Shown here piece by piece: positions 51,094 to 59,206 of a stretch of 64,000 nt of DNA; the first letter of the stretch is position 1, and each line of letters starts with the position of its first letter. Position numbers and translations under genes: made by a program. Origin of the DNA: Lentzea flava (lineage in GTDB: Bacteria > Actinomycetota > Actinomycetes > Mycobacteriales > Pseudonocardiaceae). The stretch covers positions 62,001 through 126,000 of the forward strand of contig NZ_BMRE01000020.1 in assembly GCF_014648475.1 (NCBI RefSeq), in the 5' to 3' direction. The notes below the pieces were generated by a model. The model had not been told where the DNA came from, did no database searches, and saw nothing but the letters and a program-made list of their open reading frames with translations.

Positions 51094-52059
51094 GTGACTG
51101 CTCAGCTGCCCCCGCACGTGGATCTCGCCTGGTCGGACGACGACCTGGAACGCGCGATGCGGGCCTTGCCGTCGGGTGACCTCACGCCCGCGTTCGACCT
51201 GCTCGCCGCCACGCGAGCGCAGCCGCATCGGCGTGCGCTGGCGGTCGAGGTGCTCGGTGCGGCCGGCACGGCCGTGTTGCCGGCGTTGCGTGCCGCGGTG
51301 CGGGAACGGCCGGACGACGTGAACCGGCTGCTGGTGCTCGGCAGCGCGCAGAGCTCTGCGGCCTGGGTCGCCCGCGGCGCGGCGTATGCCGAGCACACCT
51401 CGGACGACCAGTTCCGGGGGCTCGTCGACCTCACCAGGCAGGCGCGGTCGACGCTGCGGCGCGCGGCGGAGGCGGACCCGGACGACCCCGCGCCGTGGTG
51501 CGCGATGATGCCCGGCGCGCTGGGGGCTCCTGAGCACGACGACGAGGCGGCGAAGGTGTTCGCCGAGGCGGAGAGCCGGGTGCCGGACGTCTTCGGCGTG
51601 GTTCACCGGCGGCTGCAGACGCTCGCCGAGAAGTGGTACGGCAGTCACGACGAGATGTTCGCCTTCGCGCGTGCGCGGACGGAGGCGTTGCCGGACGGGC
51701 ACCCGCTGTGGTCGTTGGTGCCGGTCGCGCACATCGAGGTGCACATCGCGAACCTGTCGAACGGCAACCTGCTGAAGCGGTTCTGGCGGGCGATGACCTA
51801 CCTCGGGAAGGCGCGCGCCGAGGTCAACGCGGCCTCCGACCGGCTGCTCGCCGGTCCCGACGACGAGCCGAACTCTCTTGCGGCGCACCAGATGTTCGCG
51901 GTCTTCTACCACGAGGCCGACCACGACGACGACCAGGCGCGGTTCGCTGCGCACCTGGCCAGGAGCGGAGACCGGGCCGCGCGGTGGCCGTGGGGCTACT
52001 TCGGCGAGCCGGACGTGTTGTTCACGGCTGCTCGGGCCAAGGTGGCAGGCGGTAGCTGA
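51094..52059 (+). CDS. Hypothetical helical-repeat protein
   Basis: A 321-residue soluble protein, predicted helical and TPR/HEAT-like: LERAMRALPSGDLTPAFDLL, TLRRAAEADPDDPAPWCAMM, RRLQTLAEKWYGSHDEMFAF, AHQMFAVFYHEADHDDDQAR. No signal peptide or catalytic motif. I do not recognise the family with certainty. It is followed after 2 bases by the M16-like gene, so the two are probably cotranscribed. Confidence 0.65.
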   Translation: MTAQLPPHVDLAWSDDDLERAMRALPSGDLTPAFDLLAATRAQPHRRALAVEVLGAAGTAVLPALRAAVRERPDDVNRLLVLGSAQSSAAWVARGAAYAEHTSDDQFRGLVDLTRQARSTLRRAAEADPDDPAPWCAMMPGALGAPEHDDEAAKVFAEAESRVPDVFGVVHRRLQTLAEKWYGSHDEMFAFARARTEALPDGHPLWSLVPVAHIEVHIANLSNGNLLKRFWRAMTYLGKARAEVNAASDRLLAGPDDEPNSLAAHQMFAVFYHEADHDDDQARFAAHLARSGDRAARWPWGYFGEPDVLFTAARAKVAGGS

Positions 52060-52061
52060 CG

Positions 52062-53531
52062 ATGCAGCACACCGTGATCGACGGCGTCGACGTGTACTGG
52101 GCGCAGGGGCCTGCGCCGATGATCGCCACCCTGACGTTCGGGTGCGGAGTGCGGGACGAGTCGTTCCGCACGCTCGGGGTCACGCACCTGATCGAGCACT
52201 TGGCGATGAGCACGTTGCCTCGTCTGCACCACGAGCACAACGCGATGGTGGACATCGAGGTGACGAAGTTCTTCGCGACCGGCAAGCCCGCGCAGCTGGT
52301 GGACTTCATCGCCGCGGTGTGCGAGGCGTTGAGTGATCTGCCGTTGTCGCGCATCGAGAAGGAAGCCGGTGTGCTCACGGCGGAGGGCTCCTCCGGGTGC
52401 CACCCGACCGCGGGTGTGTTGCTGGCGCGTCGATACGGGATCGCCGGGCCTGGTCTGGCGCCGTGGGACGGGCCGGGCTACGACCGGATTCCGGCCGAGG
52501 CGGTGACGGCGCACGCCGCCAGGTTCTTCACCAGGGGCAATGCCGTGCTGACGCTCACCGGGCCGCCGCCGGAGGGACTGCGGCTGCCGCTCCCGGAGGG
52601 GCCGCGGGTCGTGCACGACCCCGTGTCGCCGCTTTCGGTGGACGGGCCGCGGTGGCTCGCCGAGGACGTTCCGTGTGTCGGCATGTCGTTGCGCGGGCCG
52701 TCGGTGTCGCCGGTGGACGCGATGGGGCTGCAGGTGCTGTCCCACCGGCTCACCGAGGTGGCCCGCAAGGAGAAGGGGCTGAGCTACGGCGTCGACGGTG
52801 ATCGCGCCAGTGCCGACTCGGCGAGCACGGACCGGTTCGTCTGGGTGGACGCGCGCGAGGGGCAGGAGGCCGAGGTCGCGTCGATCCTCTGGGACACCGC
52901 ACGGGAGCTCGCCACGTTCGGGCCGACCGCGGAGGAGCTCGAGCACGAGGTCGCCGGGTTCCGCGAGATGATCGAGGACCCGCGGTTCGTCGACGGGGAC
53001 CTCGACGAGTTCGCCCGGTCGGTGTTGCTCGGCGAGCCTTACCTGTCGCCAGCGCAGTGGCTGGAGGCGCTTGCCGCGGTCACGCCGGAGCAGGTCGCGG
53101 CCGCGCTGACCGAGTCGTTGCGGACGGCGTTGATCGTCGTGCCGGACGGGGTGCGGCTGGAACTGTCCGATGTGGACGGCAAGCTGGTTGAGCTCGGTGG
53201 TTGCGCCGCGCCGGAGTGGCAGCCGCAGGGCAAGGTGTTCAAGCCCTCTCTGCTCGCTCGCGCGACCAGCGCCGCGGCCCGCGGGGCGCGGCTCTACCTC
53301 GCGCCCGACGGGGTCGCGCTGGTCGACGGCGGCACCCGGCACTTCGTCCGGTTCGCCGATGTCGTGGGCGTGCTGGCGCGGAACGGTTCCCGCACCGTCT
53401 TCGGCCGGTCCGGCTGTGTCGTGCCGGTGGACTCGGACCTGTTCAAGGGGATCGAGCCCGCGATCGCCGCGATCGACGCGCAGGTCGACGCCGGCCTGGT
53501 GTTCCCGCCGTCGGTCTTCGCCGGCGACTAG
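52062..53531 (+). CDS. M16-family (insulinase-like) metallopeptidase-like protein
   Basis: A 489-residue protein with the inverted zinc motif HLIEH (His42, Glu45, His46) of M16 proteases in THLIEHLAMS. A downstream EKEAGVLTAEG (about 99-109) could supply the third ligand, though the spacing is shorter than in classical members. Repeat-like M16 half domains follow (LSVDGPRWLAEDVPCVGMSL, LGEPYLSPAQWLEALAAVTP). The last about 120 residues form another domain (LYLAPDGVALVDGGTRHFVR) like the PH-like modules of its convergent neighbour. No signal peptide, so it may act inside the cell. Confidence 0.72.
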   Translation: MQHTVIDGVDVYWAQGPAPMIATLTFGCGVRDESFRTLGVTHLIEHLAMSTLPRLHHEHNAMVDIEVTKFFATGKPAQLVDFIAAVCEALSDLPLSRIEKEAGVLTAEGSSGCHPTAGVLLARRYGIAGPGLAPWDGPGYDRIPAEAVTAHAARFFTRGNAVLTLTGPPPEGLRLPLPEGPRVVHDPVSPLSVDGPRWLAEDVPCVGMSLRGPSVSPVDAMGLQVLSHRLTEVARKEKGLSYGVDGDRASADSASTDRFVWVDAREGQEAEVASILWDTARELATFGPTAEELEHEVAGFREMIEDPRFVDGDLDEFARSVLLGEPYLSPAQWLEALAAVTPEQVAAALTESLRTALIVVPDGVRLELSDVDGKLVELGGCAAPEWQPQGKVFKPSLLARATSAAARGARLYLAPDGVALVDGGTRHFVRFADVVGVLARNGSRTVFGRSGCVVPVDSDLFKGIEPAIAAIDAQVDAGLVFPPSVFAGD

Positions 53532-53545
53532 TCCACTGTGGAAGG

Positions 53546-54727
53546 TCAGCGCGGTGCGCGGAGATGCAGGGTCGAACCGTCGGCGAACGTCAGCCTGACG
53601 ACCTGCCGCGCGGGCAGGCTGTGGCCGGCGTGCACGGTGTCCAGCGACCGCACCGCGCTGCTCGGGATCTCCGCGAACGTGGTGAAGACGCTGGCGGGCT
53701 TGGCCTCGAACAGCCGCGTCGGGTACACCACCGCCACGCGCTGGTCGCTCGCGGCCAGGCGGGCGTTGCCGCGGCTGAAGGCGAAGTGGTCGGCCAGCCG
53801 CACCGCGGAGCTCGACGTCGTGGGTGCTTCGACCCAGTAGCCCAGCGTCGGGTCGTCGATCCAGTCCTGCGGTGACGGGGGCGCTGGCAACGGCCACCGC
53901 AGCTTGTCCAGCTCCAGCGGCGGCATCGGGCTGACCGCGGTCCACGGCACCCGCAACGACCCTCCGACGATCCCGCCCACGTAGCCGGCGATCGGCGGCA
54001 GGCCGAGCACCAGCCGTTCGTCGCGTCGCAGCCAGAACTCGGTCAGTTCCTTCGTGACGGTCTCGTCGGGAGTCACGGCGGGGGACTCCAGCAGGAACTC
54101 GAACCCCGACCCGTCGACCAGGAGCACCCGCAGCGACGGGCCTGCCTGGACGTGGGCGATCTGGGCGCGCGGAATCTCCACGACCGCACGGAAGTCCGGC
54201 ACGGCGACCGGCTCGCCCTCGACGTGCTCGCCGAACTTGCGGCGGTTGTCCACGAGGATCTTGCCCATCTCCTTGCCGAAGACGATCGCCTTGCCCAGCA
54301 ACGACTTCGGTGCCGGTTCAGGGGAGACCTCAGGGGTTGCGACCCGCACGGCGAGCACCAGCCGTTCGGACGTCAGCGCCCACAACCTGACCCGGCGCCC
54401 ACCTGGCTCCACCCCCGACATGGCGCGGACGGCGAGCGACTCGCCGGAGGGCCCGAACACCAGGTGATCGGGGTCGGGGGCCTTGTCGTTGCCCGAATCG
54501 CCGCCGCCACCGACGAACGTCAGCGCGAGTTCGCCCACGCCCCGGCCCACAGCGGAGGCACCACGCGCGAACAACGACCGGACCGGCGCACCGAGCCGGT
54601 CGAGGCCGTCGACGGCGTAGTAGTAGGTCTGCCGGTACATCGCCCAGACCAGCGACTCGCCGGGACGGCAGAGGCGCTGCCGGGCGACGTGGCCGGGGCC
54701 GAGGAGGTCCGCGAAGATCACCCGCAT
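53546..54727 (-). CDS. Hypothetical protein with duplicated PH-like domains
   Basis: A 393-residue protein with no catalytic motif seen. Two regions (about 105-200, VRLWALTSERLVLAVRVA; about 310-390, RLAASDQRVAVVYPTRLFEA and QVVRLTFADGSTLHLRAP) look like bacterial PH (bPH/GRAM-like) modules, used for lipid or protein binding. A Gly-rich stretch (LTFVGGGGDSGND) separates the parts. ATG 54727 or the preceding GTG 54730. Function unknown; the neighbour's C-terminal domain is similar in style. Confidence 0.6.
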   Translation of the reverse strand: MRVIFADLLGPGHVARQRLCRPGESLVWAMYRQTYYYAVDGLDRLGAPVRSLFARGASAVGRGVGELALTFVGGGGDSGNDKAPDPDHLVFGPSGESLAVRAMSGVEPGGRRVRLWALTSERLVLAVRVATPEVSPEPAPKSLLGKAIVFGKEMGKILVDNRRKFGEHVEGEPVAVPDFRAVVEIPRAQIAHVQAGPSLRVLLVDGSGFEFLLESPAVTPDETVTKELTEFWLRRDERLVLGLPPIAGYVGGIVGGSLRVPWTAVSPMPPLELDKLRWPLPAPPSPQDWIDDPTLGYWVEAPTTSSSAVRLADHFAFSRGNARLAASDQRVAVVYPTRLFEAKPASVFTTFAEIPSSAVRSLDTVHAGHSLPARQVVRLTFADGSTLHLRAPR

Positions 54728-54739
54728 CACGCTAGCAAC

Positions 54740-54770
54740 TTGACCTCCACTCCGATGGAGGTTGCAGCAT
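54740..54770 (+). promoter_or_regulatory. Inverted repeat around the SDR ribosome-binding site
   Basis: ACCTCCA (54743-54749) and TGGAGGT (54756-54762) form a 7 bp inverted repeat, with TTGACC at 54740-54745 and CAGCAT at 54765-54770 spaced as in a MerR-type promoter (19 bases). The right arm also holds GGAGG, a well-placed SD for ATG 54769, so in RNA the hairpin would hide the SD. Confidence 0.5.
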
Positions 54771-55464
54771 GTCCGGTGTGAACGTGGTGATCACCGGTGG
54801 TGGCAGGGGTTTCGGGCGCACGATCGCGCGGCGGTTCGCCGCACAGGGCGCGACGGTCGTGGTCACGGCTCGCGAACTCGCTGCCGCGCAACGCACCTGC
54901 GACGAACTGCCAGAGGCACACGCGGTGCAGTGCGATCTCACCGATCCGGCGTCGGTCCGGCGCTGCGCCGAGCAGGCGGAAGAGCTGCTCGGCCACGTCG
55001 ACGTGCTGGTCAACAACGGCGCGGCTTTTCTCGCGGAGTCCGAAGCGGACGATGACGCGATCGTGCGGACGATCCTGTCCGGATCGGCGGGAACCGTGCT
55101 GGCGACCGAGAACTTCCTGCCACTGCTGCGTCGTTCCGGCCGTGCGGACGTCGTGACGATCGTGTCGCTGGAAGCCGAGTCGCGCAGTGACCCGAACCAC
55201 ATCGCGCACGCGGCGTTCCACGCGGCCAAGGCGGGACAGGGCCGGTACGCGGAGATCATGTCGCAACGGCTGCGGCCGGAGGGAATCCGGATGATCTCGC
55301 TGTACCCGCCGGACTTCGACAACGACGACAACGCGCCTCGCGACGGCGTGCTGACCGCGCAGTCCGTGGCCGATTGCGTGTTGTTCGCCGTGAATCAGCC
55401 ACGCGACTGCTTCATCCGCTCGTTCCACTTCGAGCCGATGGTCAGCGGAACAGGATCCGGGTGA
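54769..55464 (+). CDS. SDR-family protein lacking the catalytic tyrosine
   Basis: A 231-residue short-chain dehydrogenase fold: VVITGGGRGFGRTIARRFAA is the cofactor motif, LVNNGAAFLAESE the NNAG-like segment, and VTIVSLEAES holds the Ser. The expected YxxxK reads AFHAAKAGQ, so Tyr is replaced by Phe while Lys is kept. The protein may bind NAD(P) without classical catalysis or use another acid. The start ATG has GGAGG 7 bases upstream; GTG 54778 is an alternative if the message is leaderless. The 3' end overlaps the next convergent gene by 23 bases. Confidence 0.8.
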   Translation: MSGVNVVITGGGRGFGRTIARRFAAQGATVVVTARELAAAQRTCDELPEAHAVQCDLTDPASVRRCAEQAEELLGHVDVLVNNGAAFLAESEADDDAIVRTILSGSAGTVLATENFLPLLRRSGRADVVTIVSLEAESRSDPNHIAHAAFHAAKAGQGRYAEIMSQRLRPEGIRMISLYPPDFDNDDNAPRDGVLTAQSVADCVLFAVNQPRDCFIRSFHFEPMVSGTGSG

Positions 55465-56296
55465 TCTCCGTGTCGGTCTCGCGGCCCTGGTCGTAGCCGC
55501 CCTCGCCCTTGAGGTTGTTCATGATCGCGAGCGTGTACCGCTCGTCCTTCCCGACGAACCCGACCGAGTTCATCACCCAGCCGCCGTCCTCCTCCGACCA
55601 GCCGTTCTTGGTGCCGGAGTCGGGACCCCAGACGCCCCACTGCTGCTCGGGGCCGACCTGGCGCATCTGCCCGACGATGTAGGCGCGGTCCTCGGCGGGC
55701 ACGGTGTCCAGCACGTAGTTGATCAGCCGGTCGAGGTCGTTCGTCGTGCACTTCTCGAAGCCCCAGTAGGGAAAGTTGGCCGAATAACCCCGCTGTGCCA
55801 CCAAATCGGTCATTCCGTACTTGGGGAACGCCGCGTTGAACGTCGTACCGCTGTAGCGCTTCCACAACGCGTCCGCCGCGTCGTCGTCGGAGCTGTGCAG
55901 CATCGCGGTCATGAGACGCCGGTCGTCGCTGGTCAGCTTGATCTTGCCGGACCTGTTGCGCTCCAGCAGGTTCACGATCATCGCGAGCTTGATCGTCGAC
56001 GCGGTCCACGTCAGGTCGCCCGCGTGGTCGTTGCGCCACATCGCCCCGGTCTTGCGGTCGCGCAGCACGATGCCGACGGTGCCCGGCCTGGTCTCGGCGT
56101 AGTTCTTCGCGTTCTGGATGCGCTTCTGGAACTCGCAGTCGAAACCGCTGTCGGGCATCGGGCAGACCTCGGGGGTCGCCACGAGAGGCGCGGCTGCGGG
56201 CGTGTGCCGCGGGGGTTCCTGTGGTGGTTGCGCCGTCACGGCATGGCCGCACGCGGTCAGGGCGAGCGCGCACGCAACAAGGATCGGACGGAGCAT
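55442..56296 (-). CDS. Class A beta-lactamase-like serine hydrolase lipoprotein
   Basis: A 284-residue exported lipoprotein: lipobox LTAC (Cys16), then a Pro-rich linker. The catalytic domain shows SxxK (S100-T-I-K103) in WTASTIKLAMIVNLLERN, an SDN-like triad HSSDDDAADALWKRY and KTG-like GTKNGWSEEDG. This family (PBP/beta-lactamase-like, Beta-lactamase2) includes beta-lactamases and DD-peptidase-like proteins; the E166 region is not obvious, so beta-lactam hydrolysis is uncertain. ATG 56296; GTG 56305 is an alternative. Confidence 0.82.
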   Translation of the reverse strand: MLRPILVACALALTACGHAVTAQPPQEPPRHTPAAAPLVATPEVCPMPDSGFDCEFQKRIQNAKNYAETRPGTVGIVLRDRKTGAMWRNDHAGDLTWTASTIKLAMIVNLLERNRSGKIKLTSDDRRLMTAMLHSSDDDAADALWKRYSGTTFNAAFPKYGMTDLVAQRGYSANFPYWGFEKCTTNDLDRLINYVLDTVPAEDRAYIVGQMRQVGPEQQWGVWGPDSGTKNGWSEEDGGWVMNSVGFVGKDERYTLAIMNNLKGEGGYDQGRETDTEITRILFR

Positions 56297-56367
56297 GTGC
56301 CGCACGCTAACGCCTCCGATCGGAGGAGGCCACCGCCATACGGACGCGTCGATCAAGAACGAGGTAA

Positions 56368-56407
56368 GTCAAAGATGTTTGACACGGTGTCCGCTTCGCT
56401 TTACCTT
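56368..56407 (+). promoter_or_regulatory. Promoter with operator-like repeat for the membrane protein/XRE operon
   Basis: TTGACA (56379-56384) and TACCTT (56402-56407) are spaced 17 bases. GTCAAA-GATG-TTTGAC (56368-56383) overlaps the -35, and another TTTGAC is at 56424-56429. This suits autorepression by the small XRE regulator of the operon. Confidence 0.6.
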
Positions 56408-56444
56408 GGTCATGTCAGGTTTCTTTGACATCAGGAGCGGGACC

Positions 56445-56867
56445 ATGGCGTTCGAGGAGAAGCAGGCGTGGGCTTTGGCGGTCATCGCCGTGGTCGGTTA
56501 TGCCGTGTACTTACTGATTGTCCTGAACGGCGCAGACGGACGGCCGCTCACAGAAGCGCCGTACGTCGGCGCGATGCTGTGGACGATCGGGGGCGGCATC
56601 GTCGCCGGCATCGTGGCGGGCATCTGGTTCGGCATCGCGGCGCGCAACGACGGGCTGCAGAGCGACGAGCGGGACCGGGAGATCAGCCGGTTCGGCGACC
56701 ACGTCGGCCAGTCGTTCGTCGTGATCGGGGGCGTGTCCGCGATGGTGCTGGCCATGGTCGAGGCCCCGTACTTCTGGATCGCCAACGTGCTCTACCTGTC
56801 CTTCGTGCTGTCCGCGGTGCTCGGCTCTCTGACGAGGATCGCGGCTTACCGGCGGGGCCTGCAGTGA
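56445..56867 (+). CDS. Four-helix membrane protein (DUF2178-like)
   Basis: A 140-residue membrane protein: AWALAVIAVVGYAVYLLIVL, GAMLWTIGGGIVAGIVAGIW, QSFVVIGGVSAMVLAMVEAP and VLYLSFVLSAVLGSLTRIAA are the four spans, with a charged loop DERDREISRFGD. Such proteins are often coded next to a small XRE regulator, as here; function unknown. ATG 56445 has AGGAGCGG upstream. Stop overlaps the XRE start (GTGA). Confidence 0.75.
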   Translation: MAFEEKQAWALAVIAVVGYAVYLLIVLNGADGRPLTEAPYVGAMLWTIGGGIVAGIVAGIWFGIAARNDGLQSDERDREISRFGDHVGQSFVVIGGVSAMVLAMVEAPYFWIANVLYLSFVLSAVLGSLTRIAAYRRGLQ

Positions 56868-57088
56868 AGCCGACGAAGGTGACGAACTCCATCCGTGCGC
56901 TCCGGTTCGCGCACGGCGAGATGAAGCAGGCCGATCTCGCCAAGGCCGTCGGCGTGACGCGGCAGACGTTGATCGCCATCGAGCAGGGCAAGTACTCGCC
57001 CTCGCTGGAGGTCGCGTTCAAGATCGCGCGCGTGTTCCACGTGTCGCTAGAAGAGGTGTTCCAGTACCCGGAGGAGGAAGACGCGTGA
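56864..57088 (+). CDS. Small XRE-family HTH regulator
   Basis: 74 residues, essentially one HTH_3 domain: IRALRFAHGEMKQADLAKAV, GVTRQTLIAIEQGKYSPSLE, VAFKIARVFHVSLEEVFQYP. Members of this YgzD-like group usually act with the adjacent membrane protein, which may hold the regulator or pass a signal. GTG start overlaps the upstream stop; its own stop overlaps the MDR gene start. Confidence 0.87.
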   Translation: MKPTKVTNSIRALRFAHGEMKQADLAKAVGVTRQTLIAIEQGKYSPSLEVAFKIARVFHVSLEEVFQYPEEEDA

Positions 57089-58029
57089 AGGCTGTCGTGC
57101 AACGAAGATATGGATCGGCGGTGCTCGGTGACGTGGATGTGCCTGTGCCTGGGCCAGGTGAGGTTCTGCTGGAGGTGCGGGCCGCGGGTGTCGACATGGG
57201 CACGTGGCACCTGCTGACCGGCAAGCCGTACCTGATGCGGCTCTTCGGGTTCGGGCTCCGGACGCCGAAGACGCCGGTGCTGGGCCGGGACGTTTCCGGT
57301 GTGGTCAACCAGATCGGTCCAGGCGTTACCGGGTTCGCGCCGGGAGACGAGGTGTTCGGCACGGCCAAGGGCGCGTTCGCCGAGTACGCCGTCGCGCCGG
57401 TGAAACAGTTGGCGCGCAAGCCCGCGGGGATCTCGTTCACCGAGGCGGCCGCGGTGCCGATCTCGGGCGGAACCGCGTTGCAGGGACTGCGGGGAGTGCG
57501 AGCGGGGCAACGGGTTCTGGTGCTCGGCGCCGGTGGCGGTGTCGGATCGTACGGAGTGCAGATCGCGAAGGCCCTCGGCGCACATGTGACCGGTGTGTGC
57601 AGCACGAGCAAGGTCGAGCTGGTGCGGTCGTTGGGGGCGGACGAGGTCGTCGACTACACGGTGGCGGACTTCACCGGCACGTACGACCTGATCCTGTCCT
57701 GCGGCGGCGATCGGCCGTTCTCCAGGCTGCGCAAGGCCACGGCGCCACGCGGCAGGATCGTGCTCGTCGGCGCCGAGACCGGCGGTTCGGTGACGGGTGG
57801 TTTCGAGCGGTCGCTGGCGTCGGTCGCGCTGAACCCGTTCGTGTCGCAGAAGTTCGTGCCGCTGATGTCCACCGAACGCGCTGACGTCTTCGACGAGCTC
57901 CGCGTGCTGATCGAGGGCGGCAAGATCAAAGCGCCGGTGGACCGGACTTTCCCGTTGTCCGAAGCCCTGCAGGCGATCGACCACGTCTACACGCGACGGT
58001 CGAGGGGCAAGGTCGTCGTCACGATCTGA
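57085..58029 (+). CDS. MDR-family NAD(P)H:quinone-type oxidoreductase
   Basis: A 314-residue zinc-free MDR enzyme: VLLEVRAAGVDMGTWHLLTG, GRDVSGVVNQIGPGVTGFAP, cofactor motif VLGAGGGVGSYGVQIAKALG (about 149-168), CSTSKVELVRSLGADEVVDY. Lack of structural Cys ligands indicates a quinone oxidoreductase-like reductase. It is the last gene of the three-gene GTGA-coupled operon and its 3' end overlaps the convergent amidohydrolase by 43 bases. Confidence 0.87.
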   Translation: MKAVVQRRYGSAVLGDVDVPVPGPGEVLLEVRAAGVDMGTWHLLTGKPYLMRLFGFGLRTPKTPVLGRDVSGVVNQIGPGVTGFAPGDEVFGTAKGAFAEYAVAPVKQLARKPAGISFTEAAAVPISGGTALQGLRGVRAGQRVLVLGAGGGVGSYGVQIAKALGAHVTGVCSTSKVELVRSLGADEVVDYTVADFTGTYDLILSCGGDRPFSRLRKATAPRGRIVLVGAETGGSVTGGFERSLASVALNPFVSQKFVPLMSTERADVFDELRVLIEGGKIKAPVDRTFPLSEALQAIDHVYTRRSRGKVVVTI

Positions 58030-59168
58030 CCGCCGATGATCACGGTGGTCACGTGCCGCAGCGCGGAGATGTCCCGCATGGGATCTCCTTGCACGGCAAT
58101 GATGTCCGCATCCCAACCGGGGCGCAGTACGCCCTTGCTGACGCTCAGCGCCCTCGCCGCCTGGCTCGTCGCGGCGGCCAGCGCGGCCGCGTTCGGCACA
58201 CCGCCCTTCACGAGGTCGGCCACGGACCAGGCGATGACGCCGTGTCCCTTGGCGGGTGCGATTCCGCCATCGGTGCCGGCCACGGTCCGGACGCCGTGGT
58301 CGAACATCAGGCCGGCCATGCTGACCTTGCCGGCGTAGCTCATCCCGGCCTCCTCCCACGCCTCCTGCACGAACGGCGGCGGTTCCTGCGTGCGGCCGAG
58401 CGTGTGGCAGACGGTGATCTCGGCCTCTGCCAGGGCGTCCAGCAGGTCGGGTGGGACCTGCATGCCGCGGTCGGTCAGGCAGGTCAGGTGTTCGATGCCG
58501 TCCACGCCCGCGGCGACGGCCCGCTGTGCGGCGGCCAGGCTGTGGGCGTGGGCGGTCACCGCAAGCCCGTGCGAATGGGCTTCCTCGACCACCACGCGGA
58601 GCTCGTGCTCGGTGAACTGGCAGTCGCCGACGTTCGTGCCTGGCGTGGCGAAACCGCCGCTGGCCATGACCTTCACGACGTCGACCCGCCGCTCGGCCCG
58701 CTCGCGCACGGCCCTGCGGAGGTCCTCCTCGCCGGCCACCTCACCGCCCATCGACCAGCAGTGGCCTTTCACACTGGTGATGGGCGGACCGGAGCCGAGC
58801 ACGCGTTGCCGGTGCCGGTCGCGCTGGTCGATCACCGACCACTGGTGGTCACCGAGGTCGCGGACGGTCGTGACGCCTGCGCGCAGGTGCCGGTCGAGGC
58901 TTTCCTCGATCACCGCGTCCAGCTGCTCCGGCGAGTAACCCGGCAGGCGCTCGAGCGCGCCGAGTTCGCCGTCCCCGCCGAGGTGCACGTGGGTGTCGAT
59001 CAGTCCAGGTAGGACGGTCGCGGTGCCGAGATCGACGACCTCGGCACCGGGGATGTCCGGATGGCCCCGCTCGACGGCTTTGATCGTGCCGTTCTCGATC
59101 AGGACCGTGATCGGCCCGGCGAGCGAGTGCTCACCGTCGAACGCACGCCCCGCTCGCAGCGCCAGCAT
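57987..59168 (-). CDS. Amidohydrolase-family hydrolase (imidazolonepropionase/prolidase-like)
   Basis: A 393-residue metal-dependent hydrolase: VLPGLIDTHVHLGGDGELGA (HxH), VDVVKVMASGGFATPGTN (Lys likely carboxylated metal bridge), TAHAHSLAAAQRAVAAGVDG, GIEHLTCLTDRGMQVPPDLL, and catalytic Asp in VRTVAGTDGGIAPAKGHGVI. The small beta domain at both ends is complete (WDADIIAVQGDPMRDISALR). Substrate unknown. It overlaps the MDR gene by 43 bases, tail to tail. Confidence 0.85.
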   Translation of the reverse strand: MLALRAGRAFDGEHSLAGPITVLIENGTIKAVERGHPDIPGAEVVDLGTATVLPGLIDTHVHLGGDGELGALERLPGYSPEQLDAVIEESLDRHLRAGVTTVRDLGDHQWSVIDQRDRHRQRVLGSGPPITSVKGHCWSMGGEVAGEEDLRRAVRERAERRVDVVKVMASGGFATPGTNVGDCQFTEHELRVVVEEAHSHGLAVTAHAHSLAAAQRAVAAGVDGIEHLTCLTDRGMQVPPDLLDALAEAEITVCHTLGRTQEPPPFVQEAWEEAGMSYAGKVSMAGLMFDHGVRTVAGTDGGIAPAKGHGVIAWSVADLVKGGVPNAAALAAATSQAARALSVSKGVLRPGWDADIIAVQGDPMRDISALRHVTTVIIGGQIVTTTLPLDRRV

Positions 59169-59206
59169 CGAGCCATTCTGAGCGCCACATCCTGGGAAAG
59201 CAACGG

